This document shows positions 7,529 to 13,368 of a DNA stretch of 18,371 nt, in pieces. Position numbers and translations under genes: made by a program. A model generated the notes under the pieces. It searched no databases, was not told the origin of the DNA, and saw only the letters and a program-made list of their open reading frames with translations. This DNA is from Candidatus Krumholzibacteriia bacterium. GTDB lineage: Bacteria > Krumholzibacteriota > Krumholzibacteria > WVZY01 > JAKEHA01. Each line of letters begins with the position of its first letter. Position 1 is the first letter of the stretch. The stretch covers positions 1 through 18,371 of the forward strand of contig JAOTVO010000016.1 in the NCBI GenBank assembly GCA_029863355.1, written 5' to 3'.

Positions 7529-8107
7529 ATGGTCAACACTCCTTCCACCATGCTCAAACTCGGGACCCCGGCCCCCGACTTCAAACTGACCGACGCCGTG
7601 AGCGGAGAGCAGACGTCGCTCCAGGATTTCCGCACCAAGGTGCTCGTCGTGATGTTCATCTGCAACCACTGCCCCTTCGTCATCCACGTGCGCGGCGGCA
7701 TCACCCAACTCGCGCGCGAGTTTGCCGAGAAGGACGTGGCCTTCGTCGCCATCAACGCCAATGATCTCGAGAAGTACCCACAGGACGGCCCCGAGCACAT
7801 GAAGGAGCTTGCCGAAGAGATGGGCTGGACCTTCCCCTTCCTCTTCGACGACACCCAAGAGGTCGCCAAGGCCTACCGCGCCGCCTGCACCCCCGACTTC
7901 TTCATCTTCGACGCAAAGCGCCGCCTCGCCTACCGCGGCCAGCTCGACGACAGCCGCCCCAGCAAAGACACCCCCGTGACCGGCAAGGACGTCCGCGCCG
8001 CCATCCACGCACTCCTCGCCGACAAACCCGTCAACCCGAAGCAGACGGCGAGCATCGGCTGCAACATCAAGTGGCGGCCGGGCAACGAGCCGGATTACTT
8101 CCGGTAG
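7529..8107 (+). CDS. Thioredoxin-like / AhpC-TSA family protein
   Basis: 192 residues in the thioredoxin fold of the peroxiredoxin-like group. It opens with GTPAPDFKLTDAVSGEQTSL, followed by the active-site CNHCPFV (C45, C48, a CxxC pair with the unusual dipeptide NH). Then come VAFVAINANDLEKYPQDGPEHM, the cis-Pro region AACTPDFFIFD (C120), and a conserved tail TASIGCNIKWRPGNEP (C178). The whole set CNHCPF, CTPDFF and SIGCNIKW is typical of a widespread cytoplasmic family often annotated as thioredoxin family protein. No signal peptide is present. The start at 7529 has only a weak purine stretch upstream. It lies 33 nt after the YjbQ-type gene, so cotranscription is likely. A thiol-disulphide reductase or peroxidase role is inferred from the family. 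Confidence 0.92.
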   Translation: MVNTPSTMLKLGTPAPDFKLTDAVSGEQTSLQDFRTKVLVVMFICNHCPFVIHVRGGITQLAREFAEKDVAFVAINANDLEKYPQDGPEHMKELAEEMGWTFPFLFDDTQEVAKAYRAACTPDFFIFDAKRRLAYRGQLDDSRPSKDTPVTGKDVRAAIHALLADKPVNPKQTASIGCNIKWRPGNEPDYFR

Positions 8108-8148
8108 AAGGGCCGCCCCGGGGGAGAAAGGTTCTTTCTTCCGCGATC

Positions 8149-8157
8149 TGCTATAAT
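8149..8157 (+). promoter_or_regulatory. Extended -10 promoter of the FlgD-Ig secreted protein gene
   Basis: TGC-TATAAT at 8149-8157 is a perfect -10 with the TGn extension. No good -35 lies at 17 nt. A small hairpin (AGAAAG-GTT-CTTTCT, 8125-8139) occupies that region. Transcription would start near 8164, giving a leader of about 50 nt. Confidence 0.55.
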
Positions 8158-8181
8158 CTCTGCGACAGCCACGGACACCCG

Positions 8182-8197
8182 GGCCCCAAATGGGGCC
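8182..8197 (+). other. GC hairpin in the 5' leader
   Basis: GGCCCC-AAAT-GGGGCC forms a six-pair GC stem with a 4-nt loop, ending 5 nt before the GGAGG ribosome-binding site (8203-8207). It could stabilise the leader or modulate access of ribosomes; there is no T-run, so it is not a terminator. Confidence 0.4.
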
Positions 8198-8212
8198 ATT
8201 GTGGAGGGCCAA

Positions 8213-9547
8213 ATGCGAAGCTTCTTCGTTCGACCCGCAGTCGCTCTCGTGGTCACGCTTACGGCTGCCGCCGCGCTGGGATGGGCGGCGCTGCCGGCTG
8301 CTGCGACCTCATTCCAGCCTGGCGATCTCTACCTGCTCAGCCACGCCTTGCCGGCGCCGGGCGGCGGATCGCTCTACGGCATCGTCCGCATCGAGCCGTT
8401 GAGCGGCGTGAGCACGCTGCTCTACGCGTCGAGCACGACGCTGTGGACCGCGCTCGCCTACGACCCGTTCCGGGACTTGCTGGTGTTTGCGCATCCGGAT
8501 TCGCTGCTTCTGGGGGTGAGCGCGGACGGAGTGGTGACGCAGCTGGCCACGCCAGCGTCAGCGCCGCAGGCGCTGGCGGCCCGCGGCGACGGTATCATCT
8601 ACATGCAGATCGGAACGTACTTCTACTATCTGGACGCGTCGAACGCGCAGCACCCGCTTCTGGATATCGCGGGGACGGGCACGTTCAACCTGGCGCCGGG
8701 CGGCGTGGTCACGGAGATGCGCTACGACGACCTCACGAACTCGCTCATCACGCTCTCGGCGGGGGCGGCGATCTCTGTGTGCCCGGATTGGACACAGGTA
8801 TGCGCGGGAAAGATCCCGCTGACGATATCGGGCACGCAAGTGGCGAGCCCGATGGCGGGCGCACAGGTCGATGTCTCCACCACGTCGGAACTGATGGTGG
8901 GATCGGGGCGCAGGGACGACGGCAAGATCTTGGTCGTGGTCGATACGAACTCGAACAATCAGGAAAACCGGATGCAGTTGCTGGACCCGGTGACGATGAC
9001 GCTGACGCCGTACGCGGCGAATGGGTACTACATCGGCGCGGCGGTCATCAGCGCGGGCACGTACAGCAACGTGCGGGGTCAGGCCGTAATCGACGACAGT
9101 TTCCACGACGAGCTGCGGGGCTTCTCGCAGGGAACCGTGGGCGACGGCGTCACGTTCTCGACGAGCGCAACGGGCTACGGGGTCTCGTCGAGCGGCCACA
9201 GTGAGTTGGCCCGCATGACGGAGATCAGTGGGCCGGCTTCGACCGGCGTGCGTTCGACCAGGCCGCGCTCGGGGCTGGTTCTGGAGGCGCCGTATCCGAA
9301 CCCGTTCAACCCGAGCACCACATTTCGCTTCGAGCTGGAGCGGGCCTCCCGCGCCACGCTGGAGATCTTCGACGTCCGCGGCCGCCGCGTGCGGACGCTC
9401 ACGGACGAGCACCGCGCCGCGGGCTGGCACACGGCCACCTGGGACGGATCGGACGAGCACGGCGAAAGGGTGGCCAGCGGTGTCTACTTCGCGCGGCTCG
9501 AGTCGGCGGGCGAGGCGCGGCAGCAGCGGTTCGTCCTGATCCGGTAG
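8213..9547 (+). CDS. Secreted protein with C-terminal FlgD-Ig / T9SS-like module
   Basis: 444 residues. ATG at 8213 is chosen over the in-frame GTG at 8201 because GGAGG (8203-8207) sits 5 nt before it. A signal peptide (MRSFFVRPAVALVVTLTAAA...AAATS) is followed by about 320 residues of repeated strand-turn units such as GGSLYGIVRIEPLSGVSTLLY, DGIIYMQIGTYFYYLD and DGKILVVVDTNSNN. These suggest a beta-propeller with no identifiable catalytic site. The last 85 residues (360-444) form the module PYPNPFNPST, TLEIFDVRGRRVRTL, TATWDGSDEHGERVASGVYFARL, ending FVLIR. That module is shared by FlgD-Ig and type IX secretion C-terminal domains and is common on exported proteins of FCB-related phyla. It probably serves export or surface attachment. 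Its biological substrate is unknown. Confidence 0.85.
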   Translation: MRSFFVRPAVALVVTLTAAAALGWAALPAAATSFQPGDLYLLSHALPAPGGGSLYGIVRIEPLSGVSTLLYASSTTLWTALAYDPFRDLLVFAHPDSLLLGVSADGVVTQLATPASAPQALAARGDGIIYMQIGTYFYYLDASNAQHPLLDIAGTGTFNLAPGGVVTEMRYDDLTNSLITLSAGAAISVCPDWTQVCAGKIPLTISGTQVASPMAGAQVDVSTTSELMVGSGRRDDGKILVVVDTNSNNQENRMQLLDPVTMTLTPYAANGYYIGAAVISAGTYSNVRGQAVIDDSFHDELRGFSQGTVGDGVTFSTSATGYGVSSSGHSELARMTEISGPASTGVRSTRPRSGLVLEAPYPNPFNPSTTFRFELERASRATLEIFDVRGRRVRTLTDEHRAAGWHTATWDGSDEHGERVASGVYFARLESAGEARQQRFVLIR

Positions 9548-9664
9548 GCTGTGCGGGCGTTGCGCGGTCCGGTGCTTGGTCGGCCTCCGTTTCTTCTCTC
9601 GTCATCGTGCTCGCGATCATTGCGATCGCCATACAGAACATTGGACGCGGATAGGAGGCGACTC

Positions 9665-10195
9665 ATGTCACCCAACGGCCGGAGCCCTTTGCGGCTCGCC
9701 TGCATCTTGCTAACGCTCGCAGTGACCGGCCGAGCCGAGGACGACCCGCGCCAAGCGCACGGGACCTTCACCGGAGCGGTCAAGCCGGTCCTCTATGTGG
9801 CAGACGTGGAGAAGAGCGCGCCGTTCTATCGCGACGTTCTCGGCTTCGAGTTCCAGGGTTTCGCGAATACGAAGGGCGAGCCGTACTACGCGGAGATGGT
9901 GGCCGGAGAACAAAAGTTCGGGTTGCACGAGCCCACGTCTTCGGGCCAGGAGGCCCGTGTGGGCCAGCAGCGCCTCTATTTCCGAGTGAACGACCTCGAG
10001 CCACATCACGCGCGGGTCGTCGCGTGGGGCGGAGAACCGGGTGAGATCAAGAAGACCGCCTGGATGGACATGTTCATCGTGCGCGATCCGGACGGCAACG
10101 AGATCGTCTTCGCGGTCACGGATCCGGACCGGCACTCGATCAATCCCTGGAACACGCGCGTGGAGGCGGCACCAGATAGCGGAGAAGGCGAATGA
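9665..10195 (+). CDS. Exported VOC (glyoxalase/bleomycin-resistance fold) protein
   Basis: 176 residues. ATG 9665 follows an AGGAGG ribosome-binding site (9652-9657) at 7 nt. The N-terminus SPLRLACILLTLAVTGRAED looks like a signal peptide, unusual for this normally cytoplasmic fold. The VOC domain runs from about 38 to 152: VKPVLYVADVEKSAPFYRDVLGFEF, YYAEMVAGEQKFGLHEP, RLYFRVNDLEPHHARVVAWGG, and MFIVRDPDGNEIVFAV with the conserved Glu146. The His expected in the first strand of metal-dependent members is not obvious, so enzyme activity is uncertain. The gene overlaps the downstream lipoprotein start (ATGA), forming the head of a three-gene operon with two envelope proteins and the UGA-containing zinc-ribbon gene. 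Confidence 0.85.
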   Translation: MSPNGRSPLRLACILLTLAVTGRAEDDPRQAHGTFTGAVKPVLYVADVEKSAPFYRDVLGFEFQGFANTKGEPYYAEMVAGEQKFGLHEPTSSGQEARVGQQRLYFRVNDLEPHHARVVAWGGEPGEIKKTAWMDMFIVRDPDGNEIVFAVTDPDRHSINPWNTRVEAAPDSGEGE

Positions 10196-10566
10196 GACGG
10201 CTGTTCTGCCTCCTGGCTTGCCTATTCTTGCTTGCTTGCGGGTCCGAGACCCGTAAGTCGGAATCCGACACGGCGGCGGATCAGACGGACCACCGCGTCA
10301 CGACGCCGGACATGGTCGTCGAGCTGGCGACGCGCAACGTGAGCTGCGGCTGCGTGCTGGAAGAGGTGGGGCACTGCGGCAACTACATCGAAATCGGATC
10401 CCAATACGTCGAAATCGCGAACTGGGAAGAACTCGGCCTGGGAGGGATGGAATGGTGCGGGAAGTCGGGCGTCCAGGCGGAGGCGGCGGGCGAGATCAAG
10501 GACGGTGCGTTCGTTGCCGCAACCCTTGTGACAAAATCGGCGACAGAGGTTCCATACGATGAATGA
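10192..10566 (+). CDS. Small Cys-rich lipoprotein (DUF6370-like)
   Basis: 124 residues. The leader MRRLFCLLACLFLLAC ends in an LLAC lipobox with the lipidated Cys at position 16, followed by GSETRKSESDTAADQ, a typical flexible tether. The mature domain contains VVELATRNVSCGCVLEEVGHCGNYIEI, ...GGMEWCGKSGVQAEAAGEI, DGAFVAATLV. The spaced cysteines (CGC, C, C) and the order of strands resemble my memory of DUF6370, a small predicted metal- or disulphide-containing domain; I hold that name loosely. Translation is coupled to the VOC gene by ATGA. The end overlaps the next gene by 8 nt, so all three are expected on one mRNA. Confidence 0.75.
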   Translation: MRRLFCLLACLFLLACGSETRKSESDTAADQTDHRVTTPDMVVELATRNVSCGCVLEEVGHCGNYIEIGSQYVEIANWEELGLGGMEWCGKSGVQAEAAGEIKDGAFVAATLVTKSATEVPYDE

Positions 10567-11119
10567 AGAACCGATCAAGGTCTGTTCGAAATGTGCGGCC
10601 GAGTACGCGCTCGAAGCGACGGTTTGCGCAGACTGCGGAGGGAATCTCGTGTTTCTTCAAGAGCACGAGGCGCTCTCGAACCCCCAGGAAGCAGCCGAAG
10701 CCGGGATACTCATCCGCCAGAGTGTACGGAACTACCTCGAGGAGCTCAGCGAGTTGCTGAGAAAGAGCGGGATTCAGTCGGACATCCGTTTTCACGGCTG
10801 CGAACCGGGGACGTGAACGACGAAAGCGCTGTATGGTCTATACGTGCGAAGCACAGACGAAACCGCCGCGCGAGAACTCGATCGCGTCCACTGGCTCCGT
10901 GGCGCGCCTGAACACGCGTCGTCATTCAAGTACGAAGAACAGGAGCTTCGCGGTGTCTGCCCCGCGTGTTCGTCTACCGTTCCCGAAGGGTCGGCCGAAT
11001 GTCCCGAGTGCAGCCTCGTGGTGAATCCGGAAGCCGAAGTGGCGCTCTGCCCGGAGTGCGGCGCGGAAGTGGGTGACGACGTGAAACGTTGCCCGAATTG
11101 TGGTGTGGAGTTCGAATAG
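10559..11119 (+). CDS. Zinc-ribbon / DUF2007-like protein with in-frame UGA: candidate selenoprotein
   Basis: One frame of 186 residues interrupted only by TGA at 10814-10816 (position 86). Conventional calling would give two pieces, 10559-10816 (85 residues) and about 10844-11119. An N-terminal zinc ribbon (CSKCAAEY...CADCGG; C9, C12, C23, C26) is followed by a DUF2007-like alpha/beta domain: EELSELLRKSGIQSDIRFHGCEPGT, then the UGA, then TTKALYGLYVRSTDETAARELDRV. Two more zinc knuckles follow (CPAC...CPEC at 134-150, CPEC...CPNC at 164-180). The UGA divides the folded domain between its strands, so neither piece would be complete. There is no ribosome-binding site for the second piece. ATG 10559 has AGAGG 9 nt upstream. 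Read as selenocysteine the motif is CEPGTU (C81, U86), a plausible redox pair. Alternatives are a nonsense mutation, a sequencing error, or two genes. See the hairpin at 10827-10848. Confidence 0.65.
10814..10816 (+). other. In-frame TGA codon, candidate selenocysteine codon
   Basis: This TGA lies at codon 86 of the 187-codon frame 10559-11119, between GT and TTKALYGLYV. Downstream the same frame is free of stops for 100 codons and keeps all eight zinc-ligand cysteines. It is therefore the only obstacle to a complete protein. Confidence 0.6.
10827..10848 (+). promoter_or_regulatory. Candidate bacterial SECIS hairpin
   Basis: CGC (10827-10829), U (10830) and GUAU (10831-10834) pair with AUAC (10840-10843), G and GCG (10846-10848). 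A single U is bulged at 10845, or alternatively U10830 is left unpaired on the 5' side. The apical loop is GGUCU (10835-10839). The loop starts after 18 nt from the UGA. From memory, E. coli fdhF has the same GGUCU and the same 18-nt spacing, with a bulged U in its stem. The element also meets the general bacterial SECIS rules: a G in the first two loop bases and a loop 16-37 nt from UGA. Confidence 0.6.
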
Positions 11120-11454
11120 GGCACCCGGCGGGCGGGAGTTCGTGGGTCAAACAATCGCCGCCTCCATCCGACTTTGATATATTCGCCGCGATTTCCTTTG
11201 GAAATGCGGCGGAGGGCATGGTGATCACGGGGCAAAACCTCAACGCCGTCGCCTATTGCACTGACGACGCCGGCGCCAGCTGGACGGCTACAACGCTGCC
11301 GCTCTTACCGGGGTTCATTAACGCGCTGTCCCACGGCGATCCGGCCACCGCGTTTGCGGTCGGCGGTAATGGGACGATCGTGCGATGGGAAAGCGCCCCG
11401 ACGCCGGTAGAGGAACGGTCGTGGGGCTCCATCAAATCGCTCTTCTGGGAGTAG
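11120..11454 (+). pseudogene. 3' remnant of a BNR/YCF48-like secreted protein gene
   Basis: Downstream of the zinc-ribbon stop one frame reads GSSWVKQSPPPSDFDIFAAISFGNAAEGMVITG, DDAGASWTATTLP, GDPATAFAVGGNGTIVRWESA. This is about one and a half repeats of a BNR/YCF48-type beta-propeller (the D-x-G-x-SW/TW and AVGxxGTIxxW signatures). It finishes with the tail TPVEERSWGSIKSLFWE and a stop. Members normally have several such repeats and a signal peptide. Here no start codon with a ribosome-binding site and no signal peptide are visible, and the frame runs back into the zinc-ribbon gene. I read it as the 3' end of a gene that lost its 5' part. A short functional gene starting at the ATG at 11218 is possible but unlikely. 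Confidence 0.6.
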
Positions 11455-11467
11455 CTCGGATCTACGC

Positions 11468-11530
11468 GACCGCACACCTGTCGAACAACCCACGTGGGGC
11501 CGTATCAAGTACCTCTTTCTCGCCGACTAG
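11468..11530 (+). pseudogene. Orphan C-terminal tail, second copy of TPVE-x3-WG-x-IK-x-LF
   Basis: Immediately after the first remnant a different frame reads DRTPVEQPTWGRIKYLFLAD then TAG. It matches the first tail at 10 of 15 positions (TPVE, WG, IK, LF). No related coding sequence precedes it, so only the extreme 3' end of a second gene appears to remain. It stops 7 nt before the 3' end of the convergent minus-strand gene. Confidence 0.55.
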
Positions 11531-11537
11531 TTGGATC

Positions 11538-12224
11538 CTACTTCTTTCTGGGCTGCGGCCAGGAGCTGACATGCGGCGCGAGCTTATCCCACTCGCTCGA
11601 CGCCACGCAGTACAGGCAAAAGTCGCCGTGGTCGTAGATCGAACAGTTCATCGGGCCGCGCTTATCCTTATGCACGTAGGCTCCGACAAAGGGCGTCTTG
11701 GTCGGCCTCACCGGTCTGGTGAGCACCCACGTGAGGCCATCCGCGCCGTTCTTGCCCAGAAGCAAACTGTCGCGCTCCCACTCGTTCTGTTCCAGCATGT
11801 CAACGCCAAAGAGCTTCAGCACGCTCAGCAGGGGGTGCACGGTGCGCTGGAACCTCCCAGGCTTCTCGCCCGGCATCATCATCGCTCCGGAGCCCATGCC
11901 GATGTACTTTGTGACGCCGGCAGCCTTCACAGCGTTCCAGACGTGCGGGAGGTTGTGCGTCTTCGGACGCTTCTTCCTGTCGTCGCCGAGCGCTGAGATG
12001 ACACCATCGCACCCGGTAAACGCCTGCTTCAACTTCTCCTCTTCATCCAGCTGCGCCTCGACCACCGTAGTCGTCGGCTTCACGTCTTTGAACTTGTGCG
12101 GCGACCGCGTGATCACCACCGCTTCGACGCCGATCTCCTCGGCCCGAGCCAGGATCCCCGTGCCGTAGGTTCCGCTGGCGCCGATGATCGCCACCTTGGC
12201 GGGCTTCGCAACGTTCGTGCTCAT
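11538..12224 (-). CDS. NAD(P)-binding protein, NmrA-like atypical SDR
   Basis: 228 residues with an N-terminal Rossmann fold: VAIIGASGTYGTGILARAEE (dinucleotide motif GASGTYG at 15-21), VVITRSPHKF, CDGVISALGDD, and AAGVTKYIGMGSGAMM. The C-terminal part (WERDSLLLGKNGADGLTWVLTRPVRPT) is the usual end of NmrA-like or SDR_a5 proteins, which bind NAD(P)H and act as reductases or redox sensors. There is no YxxxK catalytic pair. The ATG at 12224 is preferred because the frame upstream enters the previous gene. No Shine-Dalgarno sequence is close, which fits translational coupling to the membrane protein ending 7 nt upstream. The substrate is unknown. Confidence 0.85.
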   Translation of the reverse strand: MSTNVAKPAKVAIIGASGTYGTGILARAEEIGVEAVVITRSPHKFKDVKPTTTVVEAQLDEEEKLKQAFTGCDGVISALGDDRKKRPKTHNLPHVWNAVKAAGVTKYIGMGSGAMMMPGEKPGRFQRTVHPLLSVLKLFGVDMLEQNEWERDSLLLGKNGADGLTWVLTRPVRPTKTPFVGAYVHKDKRGPMNCSIYDHGDFCLYCVASSEWDKLAPHVSSWPQPRKK

Positions 12225-12231
12225 GATGTGA

Positions 12232-12669
12232 CTAGACCAATACTCCCTTTCTGGCCATGCTGCGGGCGTAGATGACCAACGCGAGCGCGACCACGAAGAT
12301 GACGACGCTGAACAAGAGGCCAACGCCGCCGACGATGTCGGCCGCGCCGGCGAAACCGTAATTGTGAATGGCCGTCACAACCATGCACAGAAAAGAAACG
12401 AGCAGGACGGGCAAAGCGAGCTTCTTGCGCATGAGCAAGAGCACGGCACCGAGGACACCGCCCCAAACGGCAGTGGCCCAAAAGGCCACCAACCAGGCCG
12501 GAAAGCCGTAGAAGAACTCGAGTTGCTCCGGCGTGAACTGACTCATGTATGCCTCGTTCCTCGTCTGGGTCATGACGTAGTCCATCGCCCCGAGCAGGTT
12601 CCATAAAAGAGCCACAATCCCAACAGCCCATAGGTGACGTGGGGTTGTAGCGGCTTGCGTTTCGGACAT
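12232..12669 (-). CDS. Four-TM membrane protein (often annotated "sugar transporter")
   Basis: 145 residues with four hydrophobic spans at about 13-31, 56-78, 84-104 and 112-134. The loop MDYVMTQTRNEAYMSQFTPEQLEFFYGFPAW between the first two is highly characteristic; I recall near-identical loops in proteobacterial proteins loosely labelled sugar transporters. Four spans and 145 residues are too few for a known sugar carrier, so I treat the function as unknown. A GAAGGAGG ribosome-binding site lies 5 nt before the ATG at 12669. It forms an operon with the NAD(P)-binding gene 7 nt downstream. Base composition in this stretch looks less GC-rich than the flanks, compatible with acquisition by transfer, although I have not computed it. 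Confidence 0.8.
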   Translation of the reverse strand: MSETQAATTPRHLWAVGIVALLWNLLGAMDYVMTQTRNEAYMSQFTPEQLEFFYGFPAWLVAFWATAVWGGVLGAVLLLMRKKLALPVLLVSFLCMVVTAIHNYGFAGAADIVGGVGLLFSVVIFVVALALVIYARSMARKGVLV

Positions 12670-12755
12670 TGCTTCCTCCTTCGCTACATGTGCGCGGACA
12701 GATTGACAATCGACGGTAACCCATCTCCACGGTGCGCCGGCGCTCGTTCTTGTGC

Positions 12756-13235
12756 CTACTTGGAGAAGTCCTGGGCGTAGGCGTTGGTCTTGCTCCGCAT
12801 CACCTTGACGAACTGGTGCTGGGTGGCGGCGTGGCAGCCGTTGCAGCCGGTGAGGAACTTGTCGTAGGCGGCGGAGGCGCCGGCGAAGTTGGTCTCGACG
12901 GCGGTCTTGAGGGGGCCGGTGTAGGGTGCGAGCATGGCCGTGGTGAGTGCGGCAATCTGGAACTTGTCATACTCGGGGAAGCGCTTGGTGATCATGTCGA
13001 CGGTCTCGCCGATCTCGGTCATGTAGAACTTGGCGAGATCCTGGTTGCCGGCGTCGATGGAGAGGCCAAGCTTGTGGGTGTGGCGCTGGAGGCGCCCCAT
13101 GTAGACGGAGAGCTCCTCTCCCTGGGCGGTCACATCGGCGCGCGCGGGGGTGCTGTCGAACGCGTGCCACAGGAGCACAGCGTTGAGCGCGGCCGACGCG
13201 GCGATGGTCAGAACAACGAGCTTCTTGCGGTTCAC
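12756..13235 (-). CDS. Exported monohaem c-type cytochrome, helical-bundle type
   Basis: 159 residues. An N-terminal signal peptide or anchor (MNRKKLVVLTIAASAALNAVLLW) is followed by a mostly helical domain with a single haem motif CNGCH (131-135) near the C-terminus, within YDKFLTGCNGCHAATQHQF. A haem site on the last helix of a four-helix bundle is the arrangement of cytochrome c'-like proteins. Length and motif position fit, but I cannot prove that family. I choose GTG 13235 because AGGAGG (13242-13247) lies 6 nt before it; the ATG at 13250 actually contains that ribosome-binding site. The periplasmic location follows from the signal and CxxCH. Electron-transfer partners are not in the window. 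Confidence 0.85.
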   Translation of the reverse strand: MNRKKLVVLTIAASAALNAVLLWHAFDSTPARADVTAQGEELSVYMGRLQRHTHKLGLSIDAGNQDLAKFYMTEIGETVDMITKRFPEYDKFQIAALTTAMLAPYTGPLKTAVETNFAGASAAYDKFLTGCNGCHAATQHQFVKVMRSKTNAYAQDFSK

Positions 13236-13241
13236 GGTCAC

Positions 13242-13247
13242 CCTCCT
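13242..13247 (-). promoter_or_regulatory. Ribosome-binding site that fixes the cytochrome start
   Basis: AGGAGG on the minus strand, 6 nt before GTG 13235. An upstream in-frame ATG (13250-13248) abuts it and so would place the binding site inside its own coding sequence. Confidence 0.7.
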
Positions 13248-13280
13248 CATGTGTGCGTGGGTTGGGCTGGGACTTTCTGC

Positions 13281-13310
13281 GTGAAAACGGTCCACAGGGA
13301 AGGCTATATT
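13281..13310 (+). promoter_or_regulatory. Possible divergent promoter of ispH
   Basis: GTGAAA (13281-13286) and TATATT (13305-13310) are spaced by 18 nt on the plus strand. The -10 overlaps the minus-strand -10 of the cytochrome promoter, so the two would compete for polymerase. Confidence 0.3.
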
Positions 13311-13336
13311 GTAATGAGCACGCCGCCCGGGGTCAC
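13308..13336 (-). promoter_or_regulatory. Sigma70-like promoter of the cytochrome gene
   Basis: Minus strand: GTGACC (13336-13331, 4 of 6) and TACAAT (13313-13308, 5 of 6) separated by 17 nt. The start would be near 13301, giving a leader of about 65 nt. Confidence 0.5.
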
Positions 13337-13368
13337 GTGATTTCGAGGGGGCGGGCGCAAGAGGTGTC

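Noticed and set aside
8125..8139. AGAAAG-GTT-CTTTCT hairpin as a terminator of the thioredoxin-like gene
   Set aside because: Weak stem and no T-run; it occupies the -35 area of the next promoter.
9549..9654. Short hydrophobic frame ending SSLVIVLAIIAIAIQNIGRG before the VOC gene
   Set aside because: It looks like a transmembrane helix, but it has no start codon with a ribosome-binding site and no flanking soluble part. It may be a decayed remnant or chance.
10814..10816. Frameshift as the cause of the split zinc-ribbon gene
   Set aside because: Both halves are in the same frame; only the TGA codon itself separates them.
10844..11119. Stand-alone zinc-ribbon gene starting at GTG 10844
   Set aside because: No ribosome-binding site. 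It would omit the conserved KALYGLY strand immediately upstream in the same frame, so it is better seen as the downstream half of one protein.
12701..12711. GATTGACAATC small inverted repeat upstream of the four-TM gene
   Set aside because: Too short to call an operator, and no clear promoter surrounds it.
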